From a candidate division KSB1 bacterium (GTDB lineage Bacteria > Zhuqueibacterota > Zhuqueibacteria > Residuimicrobiales > Krinioviventaceae): a stretch of DNA of 64,000 nucleotides. This document shows positions 16,415 through 27,086 of this stretch, in pieces. The stretch spans positions 186,001-250,000 of the forward strand of contig JAXHMJ010000001.1 in the NCBI GenBank assembly GCA_034521575.1. The letters run 5' to 3'. How positions within the stretch are numbered: position 1 is the stretch's first letter; every line of letters begins with the position of its first letter. Position numbers and translations under genes: made by a program. The notes under the pieces were generated by a model. The model was given only the letters and a program-made list of their open reading frames with translations. It did no database searches and was not told the origin of the DNA.

Positions 16415-16555
16415 TGTTTTGCTGTGACGCTCGATTTTGTCCCGAGTGGCAGGCGTCATATTGCGTCCCCAAAGGGACGCCGGTTTTGTGTGCTGTTTGA
16501 GGCTATAGAGTTGCCGTCCCGCCGGGACGGGCGTTGTGCCGCAAGGGAAGTGATG
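16415..16555 (+). repeat. Intergenic repeat R4, copy 1
   Basis: Shares GCTGTGACGCTCGATTTTGT, CGAGTGGCAGGCGTCATA and GTCCC-hairpins with copies at 23632-23832 and 41185-41385. Contains the hairpins GCGTCCC-CAAA-GGGACGC (16463-16480) and CCGTCCC-GCC-GGGACGG (16514-16530). Confidence 0.75.
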
Positions 16556-16562
16556 GTACTGT

Positions 16563-16820
16563 AAATGATAAACATTGTCCCCATTATGAACGGCAATGGA
16601 ACCCGGATTTTCACGGATGAAGCGGCGTTTGAGTTATTAGTTTTGCAAGTTGGATCATGTGAATGTAAAACTGTATCGTGATACAACCGGTGCTATCGCT
16701 TTTTTCTACTTTTGGCAAGAGTCTACACGGGCATTTTGGAGCTTGTCCCGTCAGGGACAAAATATCTATAGAATATGATTTTCAACACCCAACCCGTCCT
16801 GTAAGGACGGGTTGGGCCGG
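16563..16820 (+). repeat. Intergenic repeat R5, copy 2 with 3' hairpin
   Basis: The first 210 bases match 15103-15315. The 3' part adds GTCCCGTCAGGGAC and CCCGTCCTGTAAGGACGGG; that part recurs at 26815-26905. From 16821 to 17118 only further repeat-like debris (a GGACGGATCCGTCC palindrome) is seen. Confidence 0.75.
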
Positions 16821-17118
16821 GAGGGGATACGGAATGGAGAATGGTCAGGTGCGGCAGGATTTTGGAACGGCGAGATGGTGCGCGAGTTTTACTCCCGTCA
16901 CGCTGCAGGACGGATCCGTCCTCGCCCTATTACCGCATAAAATCCGTGCCTGCCGTGAACGAATAGCCTATCAGAATCTGCATCTCTAAAACAGCGGCGT
17001 TCCGGATATACTGTACAGCTGAAAGAACCTCTTTTGATTTCGGTTCGAAATCACTATCTTTTGATTCAATGCTGAGAAATCCAAAAGTTCCTGAATAGTG
17101 TATTGCTGAGGAGATATC

Positions 17119-19000
17119 ATGCGTTATGTCAGCGTCTCTTTTTTGCTGGCGGGGTTGCTTTTCAATGGGTATGCAGCAGAGGAGAGGGGGGAACCGGTCA
17201 ATCTCAGACAAAAGTGCTCTGAATCAACAGAGGGGCGGCTCATACCGTGGACGGGCGATGAACTGGAATTGCTGCAGCAGCCGCCGCTGTTTGAATTGCA
17301 GTCATCAGAAGAGGAGACGCGCGCCCGGGGATGGATGTCAGCGCATCTACACGGTTTTATCGTTTCCATCATCGTTTGGGATGACCGGCATGTCAATATC
17401 CGGCAGGGCGCTGATATTTGGGACGGCGACGCGATTCAGGCTGGGGATTGACGCGGACGGCAGCGGCGCGGGCAGCCGCGACCCCGGTTCGGCGTTTGTG
17501 GGACCCAATGATGCATCGATCACGTTTGCGCTTACGCGCGAGGGAGCGCGTGCCTGGGCGCATTATCACGGAAATCCGCGCCGGCGCGGCGCCATCCAGG
17601 ACATGGACATGCATATTGTACGAGATGACGATATGCAGCAAACCCGGTATTCATTGTATTTCAACTGGTCTGATTTCCAGATGAAACCGGGTATTGCTGA
17701 AACAATGGGATTTGCCGTTCAGGTCAACGACATGGACGAGGGGTCGCAGCAGCTGCGGCTGTACTGGGGCGACGGAGCCGGCGGGAATTTGCGACCCGGA
17801 TTGTTCAAAACCGTGCGTCTTGATACACCGGATGAAGAATTTGTCTCCATACTGCCCAGCAAGACCAATCTCTGGAGCGCTGATGACAGCATGCAGATTT
17901 TTATTGCCGCTTATACGTTTCAGCCTCTTGACCTGACTGTGAGCCGGGGATTTGAGGAACCCCGGTTTTTTTCGATTGATCCGGATACCGGCAGCGTACA
18001 GCGGTATGTGTTGACCTTGAAACCGCATGTGTATTACAGTCGGCAAACTTTTGAAATCAGGGCAGAATCTGACGGATACACGCTGGACCGGGAAACCTTT
18101 GTGCCGGCTTATCCGGCTGTCACCATTGAGGATTTGCTGGCGGAACTGCAGCAAATCCTCTCGGGAGACTCTGATTCTCTGACAGCTCGTCATTTTCAAT
18201 CCGTGTATGATGTGGTGACTGCGGAATGGCAAAAAGCGCAATCGCGCCTGCGCGAGGGTGAATCCGAAGCGCTGTTGTGCGCGGCATACAGCGATTATCT
18301 GTTTCGTGAGGTGAAAAATGAATTGAATGCCGCGGATAAAATTCGTAGCGGAAGCAAGCACATGCTCTGCACCTTTACCGCCTCGGATAACAGTCTGCAG
18401 TTTTACAAGCTGCTGTTGCCGCGCGACTGGACTCCGGAGCGCCGTTATCCGGTGATTGTTGATCTGCACGGCGCCGGGAATCCGTATCCGCTTTCCTTTT
18501 TTACCTCAGTGCCCGGAGCCATACGGGGTAGTGAAGAAATGAATGAAAATAATGTTCAGGCCTTTATTCTGCAGCCCTGGTGCCGCGGCAATGCCGGCTA
18601 TCGCGGGGAAGCCGGCCGCGATATCTATGAGGCGCTGCATGACATGCAAGCGAACTGGAACAGCGCGGACAGCGTGTATTTGACAGGCTTTTCCATGGGC
18701 GGGTACGGAGCCTGGATGCATATGCTCCGCTCGCCGGAACAGTGGCGGGCGGTGGTCATTGCCGCCGGCGGCCCGTCTGATTCTGTCAGTGAGCAACAGC
18801 TGTCTGCTGTTAAAGATTTGCCGGTCATGATCTGGCACGGCGACAGCGACGGCGCGGTGAGTGTGTCGAATGCCTATGAGATGCAGCATATGCTGGAATC
18901 CGCCGGAGGGCAGCCGGTGATGAAGATTCTTTCAGGGCGCGGTCATTTAATGACAGCCGATGAACGCGCCGGAATCTATCGCTGGCTGCTGCAGCATTGA
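17119..19000 (+). CDS. Secreted esterase/hydrolase with N-terminal CBM9/DOMON-like domain, frame-shifted
   Basis: GAGGAG precedes the ATG at 17119; the product has a signal peptide (MRYVSVSFLLAGLLFNGYAA). A beta-sandwich region resembling family 9 carbohydrate-binding modules follows: VSIIVWDDRHVNI, then GADIWDGDAIQ. The frame shifts near 17440 and resumes with LGIDADGSGAGS through the end of that domain (GNLRPGLFKTVRL). The C-terminal 250 residues are an alpha/beta hydrolase: VIVDLHGAGNPY, nucleophile Ser at 18692-18694 in GFSMGGYGAW, Asp in WHGDSDGAV and His in SGRGHL. This is an esterase-D/feruloyl-esterase or PHB-depolymerase-like arrangement, fitting polysaccharide or polyester breakdown outside the cell. 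Substrate unknown. Confidence 0.78.
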
Positions 19001-19008
19001 CGGGCCGC

Positions 19009-22000
19009 TTATCTGAGTAGAACCAGTTTTACAGCCGCAGTGAATGCGGCGGCCTGCATTCTACAGTAATAACAGCCGCTGCTGACCAAAGTGCCGGCAT
19101 CATCTCTGCCGTCCCAGCTCACGCGGTAGGTGCCCGGCTGTCTGCTGTCGTTCACCAGACATCTGATCTGTTCGCCGAGGAGATTGTAAATAAACAGACG
19201 CGTTTCAGCAGCACAGGGGATATCGTATGTGAACCGGGTAGAGGTGTTGAATGGGTTCGGGTAATTTTGTGCCAGTCTGAATTTTTGCGGGGTGTTGATT
19301 GAAATCCGTGTGATTTGTGAAAAAGTGAATGAGCCGTCCGCGTCAATCTGTTTTAAACGGTACTCATACATGCCCGGGGAAAGATTCGAATCCTGATAAC
19401 TGTAGTGATGCGGCTGTGTGCTTGTTCCCTGACCTTTGACAAATGCAATGGTTTGAAACGGGGTGTCACTCGTTCTGCGCTGGATATTAAAACCATAATT
19501 GTTGGTTTCTGACAGGGTGGTCCATGTCAAGTGTACATGGCTGCCGGCGGACTCTGCTGTGAACAGGGCGAGTTCCACAGGCACCACGCTTTGCAGATCG
19601 CAGCCGCCGTAGGCTCCCATATCGTTGCGCAATCCGCCCCTGGCCGGCCACTGGGCGCTGCCGGGATTTTCAGGGTCCTGCTCGTCATTATAGGCGGGAC
19701 CCGGATTGCCCGCATCGATGCAGGGCGAACCGGACTGGAGTATATACTGAAACGGATCAGCGTGCGTAAACAATGGGGCGCTGGAACCATTGCCGGGCCC
19801 CCAGATGATGTTGTTTTGTTCATACGGATATCCCACAACCGGCCAGTGCTGATTCAGATAGGTGGTTCGGATATTTGAATATTCAAACTCGATGCTGTTG
19901 TGCTCATCCATAAAAATATCAATATTATCACCTTCAGGGGTCCAGAGGATCGAGTTTGCAAATTTGATGGTATTGTCGGCAGCAAGATGGATTAAACCGC
20001 CCAGATATCGGCCGTCAATGTGATCTGTTACGGTGACGTTATAAAACCAGGCATCCGATCGCGAACTGGTCAGGAGCGCGCCGTTTGTATTGGCTTGGTT
20101 TCTGCATATCACGGTATTTAAAATGATGGGAGACGAGTTGTTTCTTCAGATAAAATGCGCCGCCGCATTCATCTGCCTGATTTTCATCAATGACACAGTT
20201 TTGTAAAAACGGCCCGGCCTGATCACCGTAAAGGGCGCCGCCGTAAAATCCCCGATTTTTGCGCAGACATGAGTTCAGGATCACCGGTGAAGAATTGTAT
20301 ATGGACAGTGCGCCGCCGTAATCGTTCGTCTCCTGAATGTATACAGCGTGGGTCAGTCTGCAAAAGCACAGCGAATCGTTGCCTGCACTTTGGTCAAACA
20401 CAATCCCGGACCAGCCCTGCTGAGCATCGTAGGCATCGAACCGGATGGAATCGCTGCGGGACCCGCAGGCACGCAGCTGCGCCTGTTCTCCGACAGTCAG
20501 AGCAAAGCGGCCCATGAAAATAATATCGACACCGGGCTGGATGTGCAGTATGTCTCCCGGTTCTATCGCAATATTCCCGCACACATAATAAGGCGAACGT
20601 GCCTTGTCCCATGTCCCGGATACCGGTCCCGGATTGACAGCTGTGCCTGTTTCCGGAATTCCGTAACCGGTCATGTGGACATTCAGATATTGATTTTCGC
20701 CGGACGCGTGTACGGTAAGCGCCCGGTCCAGTTTGCCGACAGAATCGGGGATACAGCGCGTGTACAGGGTCAATTCTTCGTCAGGTCCAAGGCTGAACGG
20801 CCCGACCGAATCGCTGAAACTGTGTGTGTATGCACTGACTGAAAACGGTGCCGATGTGACGGCAGAGTGAACCGTCATGTTCCAGTCACTGTTGTTGCGC
20901 AGAGTGACTGACCGGATATCCGATTCAGCGCCGATAGTACAGGGCGGAATCTGAATCCATTGGGTGTTGCTGGATAGTTCCCTGTACCATAATCCCGGGT
21001 GTATATTGACAACCGCACCGGTAATGATCCCGTATCCCGCGGGCATGGCGTGCGGCAGCGCGTACCAGGCGTCCGGTATGGCATCCGGAGATGTGCTGCC
21101 CCAGCCGAAATTCAGGTGATAAAAATTATCGCTATTGTATCCGTCACAGGCAATGACATGCGCCATGCTGATGTTGAGTTTGGCAATATCCAGCAGAGCG
21201 GGAAACGCGTTCATCATGTTTTCCTGCAGACGGTAATAAAAATCGTCGACCGCGTTGGTTTCTCTCAAATCACTGATATAATCGGCCGATTCATACGAAA
21301 AATGGTGTTTCAATGCCGTTTCCAGCGCGCTGGACGGAGCCCCGGAGCTGCTGCTTGTGTAATTCATCTTTACCGCTATTCCGCAGGCAAAATTTAATGC
21401 CGCCTTGTCACGGTTGGTTAGAGAGCCTCCATCGAAATAACGGGATTTGAGGTCGTTCAGGTAATCATTCAGGCGCGGAAAGGACGGGAAATCGCAGCTT
21501 GAGCTGTCGCTGTCTATTTCGATTTTACGGGTTCCCGTTGTATAGGCATCGGCCGCATCAAACGACAAATCTCCGATGAAACGATGATAATGCACCACCT
21601 GCGCCAAAGCTGTGGCTACGCAGCCGGTTACGCAGCGGTTGCCGGTGACGGGATCCAGGGGACAAAAGTCATTATAGGGTGAATGTTGTGTCCAGACGCT
21701 TTCCAGCCAGCCGCCGGTGGAGGAGCTTCCCGGTTCCGGCCACTGCCGGAAAACAGCTGCGGATTTTGACAGACGGGAATTTAGCAGCGTCTGCCATGCA
21801 TTATGATTGCGCTTGATGAATATTTCGTCCAGGAGCGGGACCGCCTGCCGGCGCAGCATCAGATCGTGCTTGACCAGATGATACAGCGGGTTATCCGAAC
21901 TCGTGTCTGCATTCCATGCATGTCGGAACGAATAGGCGATGACCGGTTGCAAGTCCGTGTCACCGGACAGGATCAGGAATCCCGTCGGCTCGAGTTCAGC

Positions 22001-22204
22001 TATAAAGGCGAGCGGTTTGTCAGCATCATGGATTGTACTTTTCAGGGTGGCGGAAACAGGTTTGGATAATCGCGCTGTAGATTCCTGACGTTTGTGCGTA
22101 AAATTCGCGGCAGCCATTTGCGCCTGCTCCGGGGTGATCGGCTCCGAATGTAATGCAGGTGCCATAAAGAGCAGGCAAAGCAGGGAAATGAGCAGCTTGT
22201 TCAT
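19009..22204 (-). CDS. Secreted C10 (streptopain-like) protease with beta-helix and FlgD-like sorting domain, frame-shifted
   Basis: A protein of about 1,060 residues once the shift near 20135 is repaired. It has a signal peptide (MNKLLISLLCLLFMAPALHS), a C10-type propeptide, and a catalytic domain with Cys195 (RCVTGCVATALAQVVHYH), His349 (SMAHVIACDGYN) and the Asn/Trp motif in YHLNFGWGS. A parallel beta-helix region follows, with repeats of the form NSSPVILNSCLRKN. The shift interrupts such a repeat: the expected continuation SSPIILNTVICRNQANTNGA is found in the next frame. The C-terminus has a FlgD-like sorting module with YPNPFNTSTRFTY. Probably an outer-surface or secreted cysteine protease of the FCB type. 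The two frames would otherwise give a 721-residue protein lacking its sorting domain. Confidence 0.85.
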
Positions 22205-22302
22205 GCAATACTCCTTTCAAACATCCCCCTACAACAGATTTTTGCCGCATCAAGGTCAAATTTGCAGGCAAGGTTCAGGAGTTGCGGCGAGAGCCGATGG
22301 GG

Positions 22303-23013
22303 TCAAGAGAGCGCTCTGTACGACTCTGGATTTAGCGTACGAATATCTATAAAAATAATCAAATTTGGTCCAGAGTCAAGGATTTCTTTTCTGGAAAACT
22401 TTTTTTTGCACAAAACCATCGACCGGTATCCTCCGGCTGACGGACCGCCGAGGATAATGCGGCTGGTATCGACAGGATACTGCTGTAGAATTTGCTCATA
22501 TCCTTGCATGACGCGTTGCTGCCTGTCGCGGGTGAACCGCCGGGCGCCGGTGGCCACGCGTTCGCCGCCCTGAAAATATGCGACAATAAAATGGATTTGC
22601 AGGGTATGGGACAGCTCGTGTTTCATGTACACATTAAAATGGATTTTGTCTGCCCGATAGTCCTGTTGCGCGCGTTCCGAAATAAACAGTCGGCCGTACA
22701 GCGGCTGCACCACAAATCGGGCGCCGGTGCCGGTATAGCGCCTGTAGCGCCGGTCTGTTGCCGGCAGAAAAATGTCCACCTTGTCGCGAAACGACAGCCG
22801 GTGGGTTGTTTCCACGATCTGAATCAGACTGTCAATGTCGCTGAATTCAGCAAGCGTGTCATTTTTATCATGATAAACGACAGCGCGGTCAAATTCGGTT
22901 TTTTCGAATCCAAGGCTGAGAGGGGAAAAGGGGAACAAACGTCCGAATAGAAACAGGTAAACGATGAACAAAAGAATGATGAAACCGGCAGCAATAGAGA
23001 TTATTTTTTTCAT
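22303..23013 (-). CDS. Membrane-anchored protein joining a truncated metalloprotease-like part and an esterase-like tail
   Basis: A 236-residue product. MKKIISIAAGFIILLFIVYL is a membrane anchor or signal. Residues 40-150 end in VYMKHELSHTLQIHFI, where HELSH resembles a zinc HExxH site, but the downstream Glu ligand of such enzymes is absent. From about residue 155 the sequence changes character: YEQILQQYPVDTSRIILGGP and SAGGYRSM look like the nucleophile elbow of an alpha/beta hydrolase, then it ends. The two halves are probably remnants of two genes fused by deletion. GGAGAC precedes the ATG at 23013, preferred over an upstream start at 23055. Confidence 0.5.
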   Translation of the reverse strand: MKKIISIAAGFIILLFIVYLFLFGRLFPFSPLSLGFEKTEFDRAVVYHDKNDTLAEFSDIDSLIQIVETTHRLSFRDKVDIFLPATDRRYRRYTGTGARFVVQPLYGRLFISERAQQDYRADKIHFNVYMKHELSHTLQIHFIVAYFQGGERVATGARRFTRDRQQRVMQGYEQILQQYPVDTSRIILGGPSAGGYRSMVLCKKKFSRKEILDSGPNLIIFIDIRTLNPESYRALS

Positions 23014-23150
23014 GCGGGTCTCCGGGAATTGGGGTAATATAAGATATACGTGCATGGTGTATTAGGGTTACAGAAAAACTGAAACGGATTCATTGCGTTT
23101 GGCTGTTAGAGTCGGCCCTGCAATTATATATCACGCCGTGCCTGAATCTG

Positions 23151-23430
23151 ATTTTTTATAGGGGGAAGCCTCCCCCTCGCTGCAGCCAGGCTGCCCGCCC
23201 CGGTTGATGTTGCCGATAGAAATTTTGCAATGCAAGGGGCGGGCACCGCCTCACTAAACCGGCAGTAGAAACGGTTTGCCCCGGTCGTCATTGCATCCCT
23301 CCGAAAATATTTAATGTCTGCAAACCTTAATTGCCGGTTTACCGTCCTGCTGAAAAACGCAGGCCGGCCGTTCGGCTGCCTGTCTTCCGCTACCCCCTCT
23401 ATTTTCAATCTCTGCCCTGTCCGCGTATCG
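23151..23430 (+). repeat. Intergenic repeats R1 and R2
   Basis: R1 (23151-23280) begins GGGGGAAGCCTCCCCCTCGC and ends CCGCCTCACTAAACCGGCAG, with a centre differing from the 13-kb copy: GCCCGCCCC here pairs with GGGGCGGGC. R2 (23281-23430) follows, as at 13447. Confidence 0.7.
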
Positions 23431-23477
23431 TTCCGGTTTTATGGGGGAAAATCAATATTAATTTTCGAAAACCAGGG

Positions 23478-23832
23478 GTGAGGTTCGGCCGGTTGATGTC
23501 GCCCCTTCAGGGCTCTGTTTTGCGTTTGTGTTTTACTCCGGGCGTTGCCCGGGGCTGTTGTACGCCGCCCTTTCAGGGCTGGTGAGGTGCAGAGATTGGT
23601 TCGAGGTCCGGGGCAGGAGGGAGATAGGCAAGAAATTCTGCGATTTTTGATATCAGAACCCGTACGCATATGCCTGGGGGACAGGTGTCTGCTGCAATAT
23701 TCTGCTGTGACGCTCGATTTTGTTCCGAGTGGCAGGCGTCATATGGCGTCCCCAAAGGGACGCCGGTTTTATGTGTTGTTTACGGCTATAGATATTCCGT
23801 CCCACCGGGACGGGAATGGCGCTGCTAGGGAC
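23478..23832 (+). repeat. Intergenic repeats R3 and R4
   Basis: R3 at 23478-23590 (GCCCCTTCAGGGCT, CCGGGCGTTGCCCGG, GCCCTTTCAGGGCT). R4 at 23632-23832 includes the GCGTCCC-CAAA-GGGACGC and CCGTCCCACCGGGACGG hairpins. The succession R1-R2-R3-R4 partly repeats the order seen between 13.2 and 16.6 kb. Confidence 0.72.
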
Positions 23833-23849
23833 TAAATCCAGAGGGTGGT

Positions 23850-24245
23850 GTCTGTTTCATAGCCACGCGCTTTAACGCGTGGGGAAGAGAAATTCCCCCC
23901 ACACCCGATTTTTCCGAGGTGGCTTTAGTCCCCGGTCACAAGCTGTAAGCAGGGGATTGAATAAAATTATACGTATAAAGAGATAGATCTTATACGTAGA
24001 GTTCAGCATCATAGGGTGCGCTATCCATTTCGCCCGGGGGCGCCTGTCGATGCTGAAACGCCGCGGGCTCTGGTATGCTGTGACTCGAATCAGGCCATGC
24101 AGAGCATTGCTGTGTCAGATATTTGCTTCAGGAACAGCTGACAGGCGTCGCAAGCCGGAGGCTCGCGACGAGATTGATAACACACGGATGTATGCGGATA
24201 ACACGGATTTGCACGGACTGGAATTACGGTGGGATTGACGGTATT
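23850..24245. repeat. Further intergenic repeat DNA including R6, copy 2
   Basis: Holds a hairpin CCACGCGCTTTAACGCGTGG near 23862-23881, a segment CGTCGCAAGCCGGAGGCTCGC ending in GACG (an inverted repeat with CGTCGC/GCGACG) near 24147, and R6 at 24168-24245. No gene is recognised. Confidence 0.55.
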
Positions 24246-24338
24246 CGTTTATTCATATGTTTTGATCTGATGTATTGCATTCGGCCGCTATGACAGGTAA
24301 CCCTGAATGTACAGCGGCCGATACTCTGCCATGAATCT

Positions 24339-26423
24339 TTATTTCGATAAATCCAGACCGTATTTTTCACTGAGATCCAGCGGCGGCATGGGGCCGTCCA
24401 CGGGTTTGCCGTCTTTGAGGTACCAGTCATACCAGTCCACGGTCCGGTACAGCACATCGATGCGTCCGGGCTGCTTGCGGTTGCCGTGACCTTCACCGGG
24501 ATACTGCACCAACCGCACGGCTTTGTGATGGTTCATTTTGAGACGCCGGTAAAACTCGATGCTCTGTGACGGATGAACGCGGCTGTCCTGTTTGCCGCCA
24601 AAGATCAAAACGGCTGTTTTGTTGTCATTTTTATGCGCGTGATAAACCGGACTGCGTTCCAGGCTGAACTGCCACATGTTCTCCAATTTTTCACCGGAAT
24701 GGACGTACAGTTCTTCATAGGGTATATCGGTGGTGCTGCGTTTGCTGATCAGATCGCTGATCCCCACAAACATACCCGTGGCCTTGACCAGATCGCTATA
24801 GTAGCTGGAAAACCAGGCCGCGGCGAATCCGCCATAAGAACCGCCCGCCAGACCGACGCGGTCCTCATCCACCAGACCGGTATCGACAAAATGTTTGATG
24901 CCGTCGGCGATATCATCAAATTCCGTCCCGGCGGCGTCCTGATAACCGGTCAGAGCGTAATCGAGTCCGTAGCCGGTGCTGGAACGATAATTGGGATAAA
25001 ACACCGCATAACCGCGGCCGGCCAGCACCTGTCCGGGTGTGGAATAATAGGTCACCCAGCCGTTTGAATAATGGGATTCGGGTCCGCCGTGCACAAATAC
25101 CATCAGGGGAAGGCCGGACTTTTCATGACTCGGCGGTGTCATCAAAAGGCCTTCGATGGTTTCGCCGTCACGCGCTTTGTACTGAACCACACGTTGTTCG
25201 CCCAGATCGCGTTCCTGCAGCCAGGGATTCAGGTTTGTGAGGCGCTGCAGGTCGCTGTCCGGCTGCCAGTAATACAGCTCGCGCGGATGCTGCGGTGTGT
25301 GACCGACCAGAGCAAACTGTTTAAAATCGTCGGTATAACTCGGAGGAGAAAACACCACACCGCCGTTCTCTTTTGAAGAATGAATGATGTCGCGTTCGCC
25401 GCCGTCCTTGTCCACCAGACTGAGGCTGTTGGCGGTTTTTTCGCCGGACATATAGAGCACAGTGTCGCTGTCTTTCCAGTTGACCCATTCCACGTGACCG
25501 ATGAAATGCTCCGGGGTCAGGTTCTTTGCCTGTCCGCCACTGACCGGTATGACGTACGCCTGACTAACGGCATGATCTTTACGAAATTTTGCCGCGCTAT
25601 AGGCCAGGTGGGTGCCGTCCGGACTGAATTCGTAATTGCCGAGTTTGCCCGGATTGTCGGTTAATGGCCGGTGTTCTTTATCAGCAAGATTCAGGATATG
25701 AATGCGGCGGAACATATAGTACGCATCAATCAGATTGCGGTCGGAGGCCGAGAACGCGATTTGACCGCCGTCGGGATTAAAGGTAAAATCCCATACCGTC
25801 ATGTCCCGGGTCAGTTGTTCAGCGGATTGAACCGGCAGACGGTCCGTGTCCACGTCGATCATGTACAAATGCTCATGCCGCCAATCTTCGAAATAAATAA
25901 AGTCATAGCCCTTGTCATCCAGTTTTTGCATACGATCGGTTTCCGGTTCAATCGCTGTAAACGCGATTTGTCTGCCGTTGGGATGCCAATGAAACTCGGA
26001 GATACCGGATTCGTGATCGGTAACGGGGCGGGCCTCGCCGCCGTCGACCGGGATCATCCATATCTGCGTGTGTTCCTGATCGCCGCGTCTGGCGCGGAAT
26101 GCGATCGCCGATGCGTCCGGACGCCACTCAATGGAATAAATATTGACCTCACCGGTGACAAACGGACGCGTTTTGCCGCTTTTGACATCAGCCACATAAA
26201 GCTCGTACCAGGCGCCGCCCGGTTCGTCGCCGGGTTGGCGCGGCACGCGCACCGTATAAGCAATGTACCGACCGTCGGGACTCATCCGGGCTGAACTGAC
26301 ATATTCTATGTCGAGTACATCCTCCGGGGTCAGCGGTTTGGCGGCGGATGCCGGCAAAGCAAGTGACATAAAGACGATGAAAAGCCACGGGGCATGGCGG
26401 AAAAGATTGATTCGATGTTTCAT
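24339..26423 (-). CDS. Secreted S9 family prolyl oligopeptidase (acylaminoacyl-peptidase/DPP IV-like)
   Basis: A 694-residue exported peptidase. Signal peptide MKHRINLFRHAPWLFIVFMS with cleavage at ASAA. Residues 30-400 form a WD40/TolB-like beta-propeller with repeated segments of the type ISPDGRYIAYTVR. The C-terminal alpha/beta hydrolase domain has Ser529 in GGSYGGFAA, Asp613 in GGKQDSRVHPSQS and His646 in YPGEGHGNRK. It cleaves short peptides or N-acyl-amino acids, probably in the periplasm. Length is normal. The gene stands alone between repeat-filled intergenic regions. Confidence 0.93.
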   Translation of the reverse strand: MKHRINLFRHAPWLFIVFMSLALPASAAKPLTPEDVLDIEYVSSARMSPDGRYIAYTVRVPRQPGDEPGGAWYELYVADVKSGKTRPFVTGEVNIYSIEWRPDASAIAFRARRGDQEHTQIWMIPVDGGEARPVTDHESGISEFHWHPNGRQIAFTAIEPETDRMQKLDDKGYDFIYFEDWRHEHLYMIDVDTDRLPVQSAEQLTRDMTVWDFTFNPDGGQIAFSASDRNLIDAYYMFRRIHILNLADKEHRPLTDNPGKLGNYEFSPDGTHLAYSAAKFRKDHAVSQAYVIPVSGGQAKNLTPEHFIGHVEWVNWKDSDTVLYMSGEKTANSLSLVDKDGGERDIIHSSKENGGVVFSPPSYTDDFKQFALVGHTPQHPRELYYWQPDSDLQRLTNLNPWLQERDLGEQRVVQYKARDGETIEGLLMTPPSHEKSGLPLMVFVHGGPESHYSNGWVTYYSTPGQVLAGRGYAVFYPNYRSSTGYGLDYALTGYQDAAGTEFDDIADGIKHFVDTGLVDEDRVGLAGGSYGGFAAAWFSSYYSDLVKATGMFVGISDLISKRSTTDIPYEELYVHSGEKLENMWQFSLERSPVYHAHKNDNKTAVLIFGGKQDSRVHPSQSIEFYRRLKMNHHKAVRLVQYPGEGHGNRKQPGRIDVLYRTVDWYDWYLKDGKPVDGPMPPLDLSEKYGLDLSK

Positions 26424-26612
26424 ATTATCTCCTGTTGAATTGCACTCGTTTCATTTGATGGTGCTTGATAAAATAAATTTTTTTGGGCAATAATAAAAGG
26501 TAAAAATATGCATTTTGTTCCCGCCTGGACAAAGATGTTATATAACTTGCGGGTCTGATTCCAGGGTTTGCATGTTGAGTTGTATTCAAAACCGTACCAC
26601 CGTAAATGAATG

Positions 26613-26768
26613 TTTTTTTTAAAGGGAGGTCTCCCCCTCGCTGCAGCCCCCGTGAGACAGGTTTTTGATGGGTTGGACGGATAAAAGCGGCAGGGGTGTG
26701 TTTTCAATCAGGAGGTTGTATGATCTCACGGGGCCGGGCACTGCCTCGCTAAACCGGTATTGTAACGC
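26613..26768 (+). repeat. Intergenic structured repeat R1, copy 4
   Basis: Begins GGGAGGTCTCCCCCTCGC and ends CTGCCTCGCTAAACCGG. CCCCGTGAGA near 26648 pairs with TCTCACGGGG near 26723, enclosing TAAAAGCGGCAGGGG as in the copy at 13274. The rest of 26424-27086 shows no gene. Confidence 0.7.
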
Positions 26769-26814
26769 GTTCTACGTGCTGTTATAATTTATTTTTCTGG
26801 CATGAATTTACACT

Positions 26815-26905
26815 GGCATTTACCGGCTTATCCCCAAGGGATAAAATATCTGTAGAACATCATTCCCAACACCCAACCCGTCCTGTCAGGACGGCATAGG
26901 TCGGG
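26815..26905 (+). repeat. Intergenic repeat R5, 3' part
   Basis: GGCTTATCCCCAAGGGATAA, AAATATCTGTAGAACAT and ACACCCAACCCGTCCTGTCA with GGACGG match the 3' part of 16563-16820. The bases to 27086 carry only a short open frame on the minus strand that I do not consider a gene. Confidence 0.65.
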
Positions 26906-27086
26906 GTTGGATGCGGAATCCGGTCTTGGCTGACACAAACAGCGCTTGCATTTTCGCGATAAATTCATTAAATATTAGAGCCGCCTGGCATGCACGCGGA
27001 TTCTGGCGCTGATAGCCGGGTTGGTCTTTGTCGGCAGTTGAGCCGCCTTTGCTGCAGCAGAACGTATCCATCGTAAAAGAGGTTAA

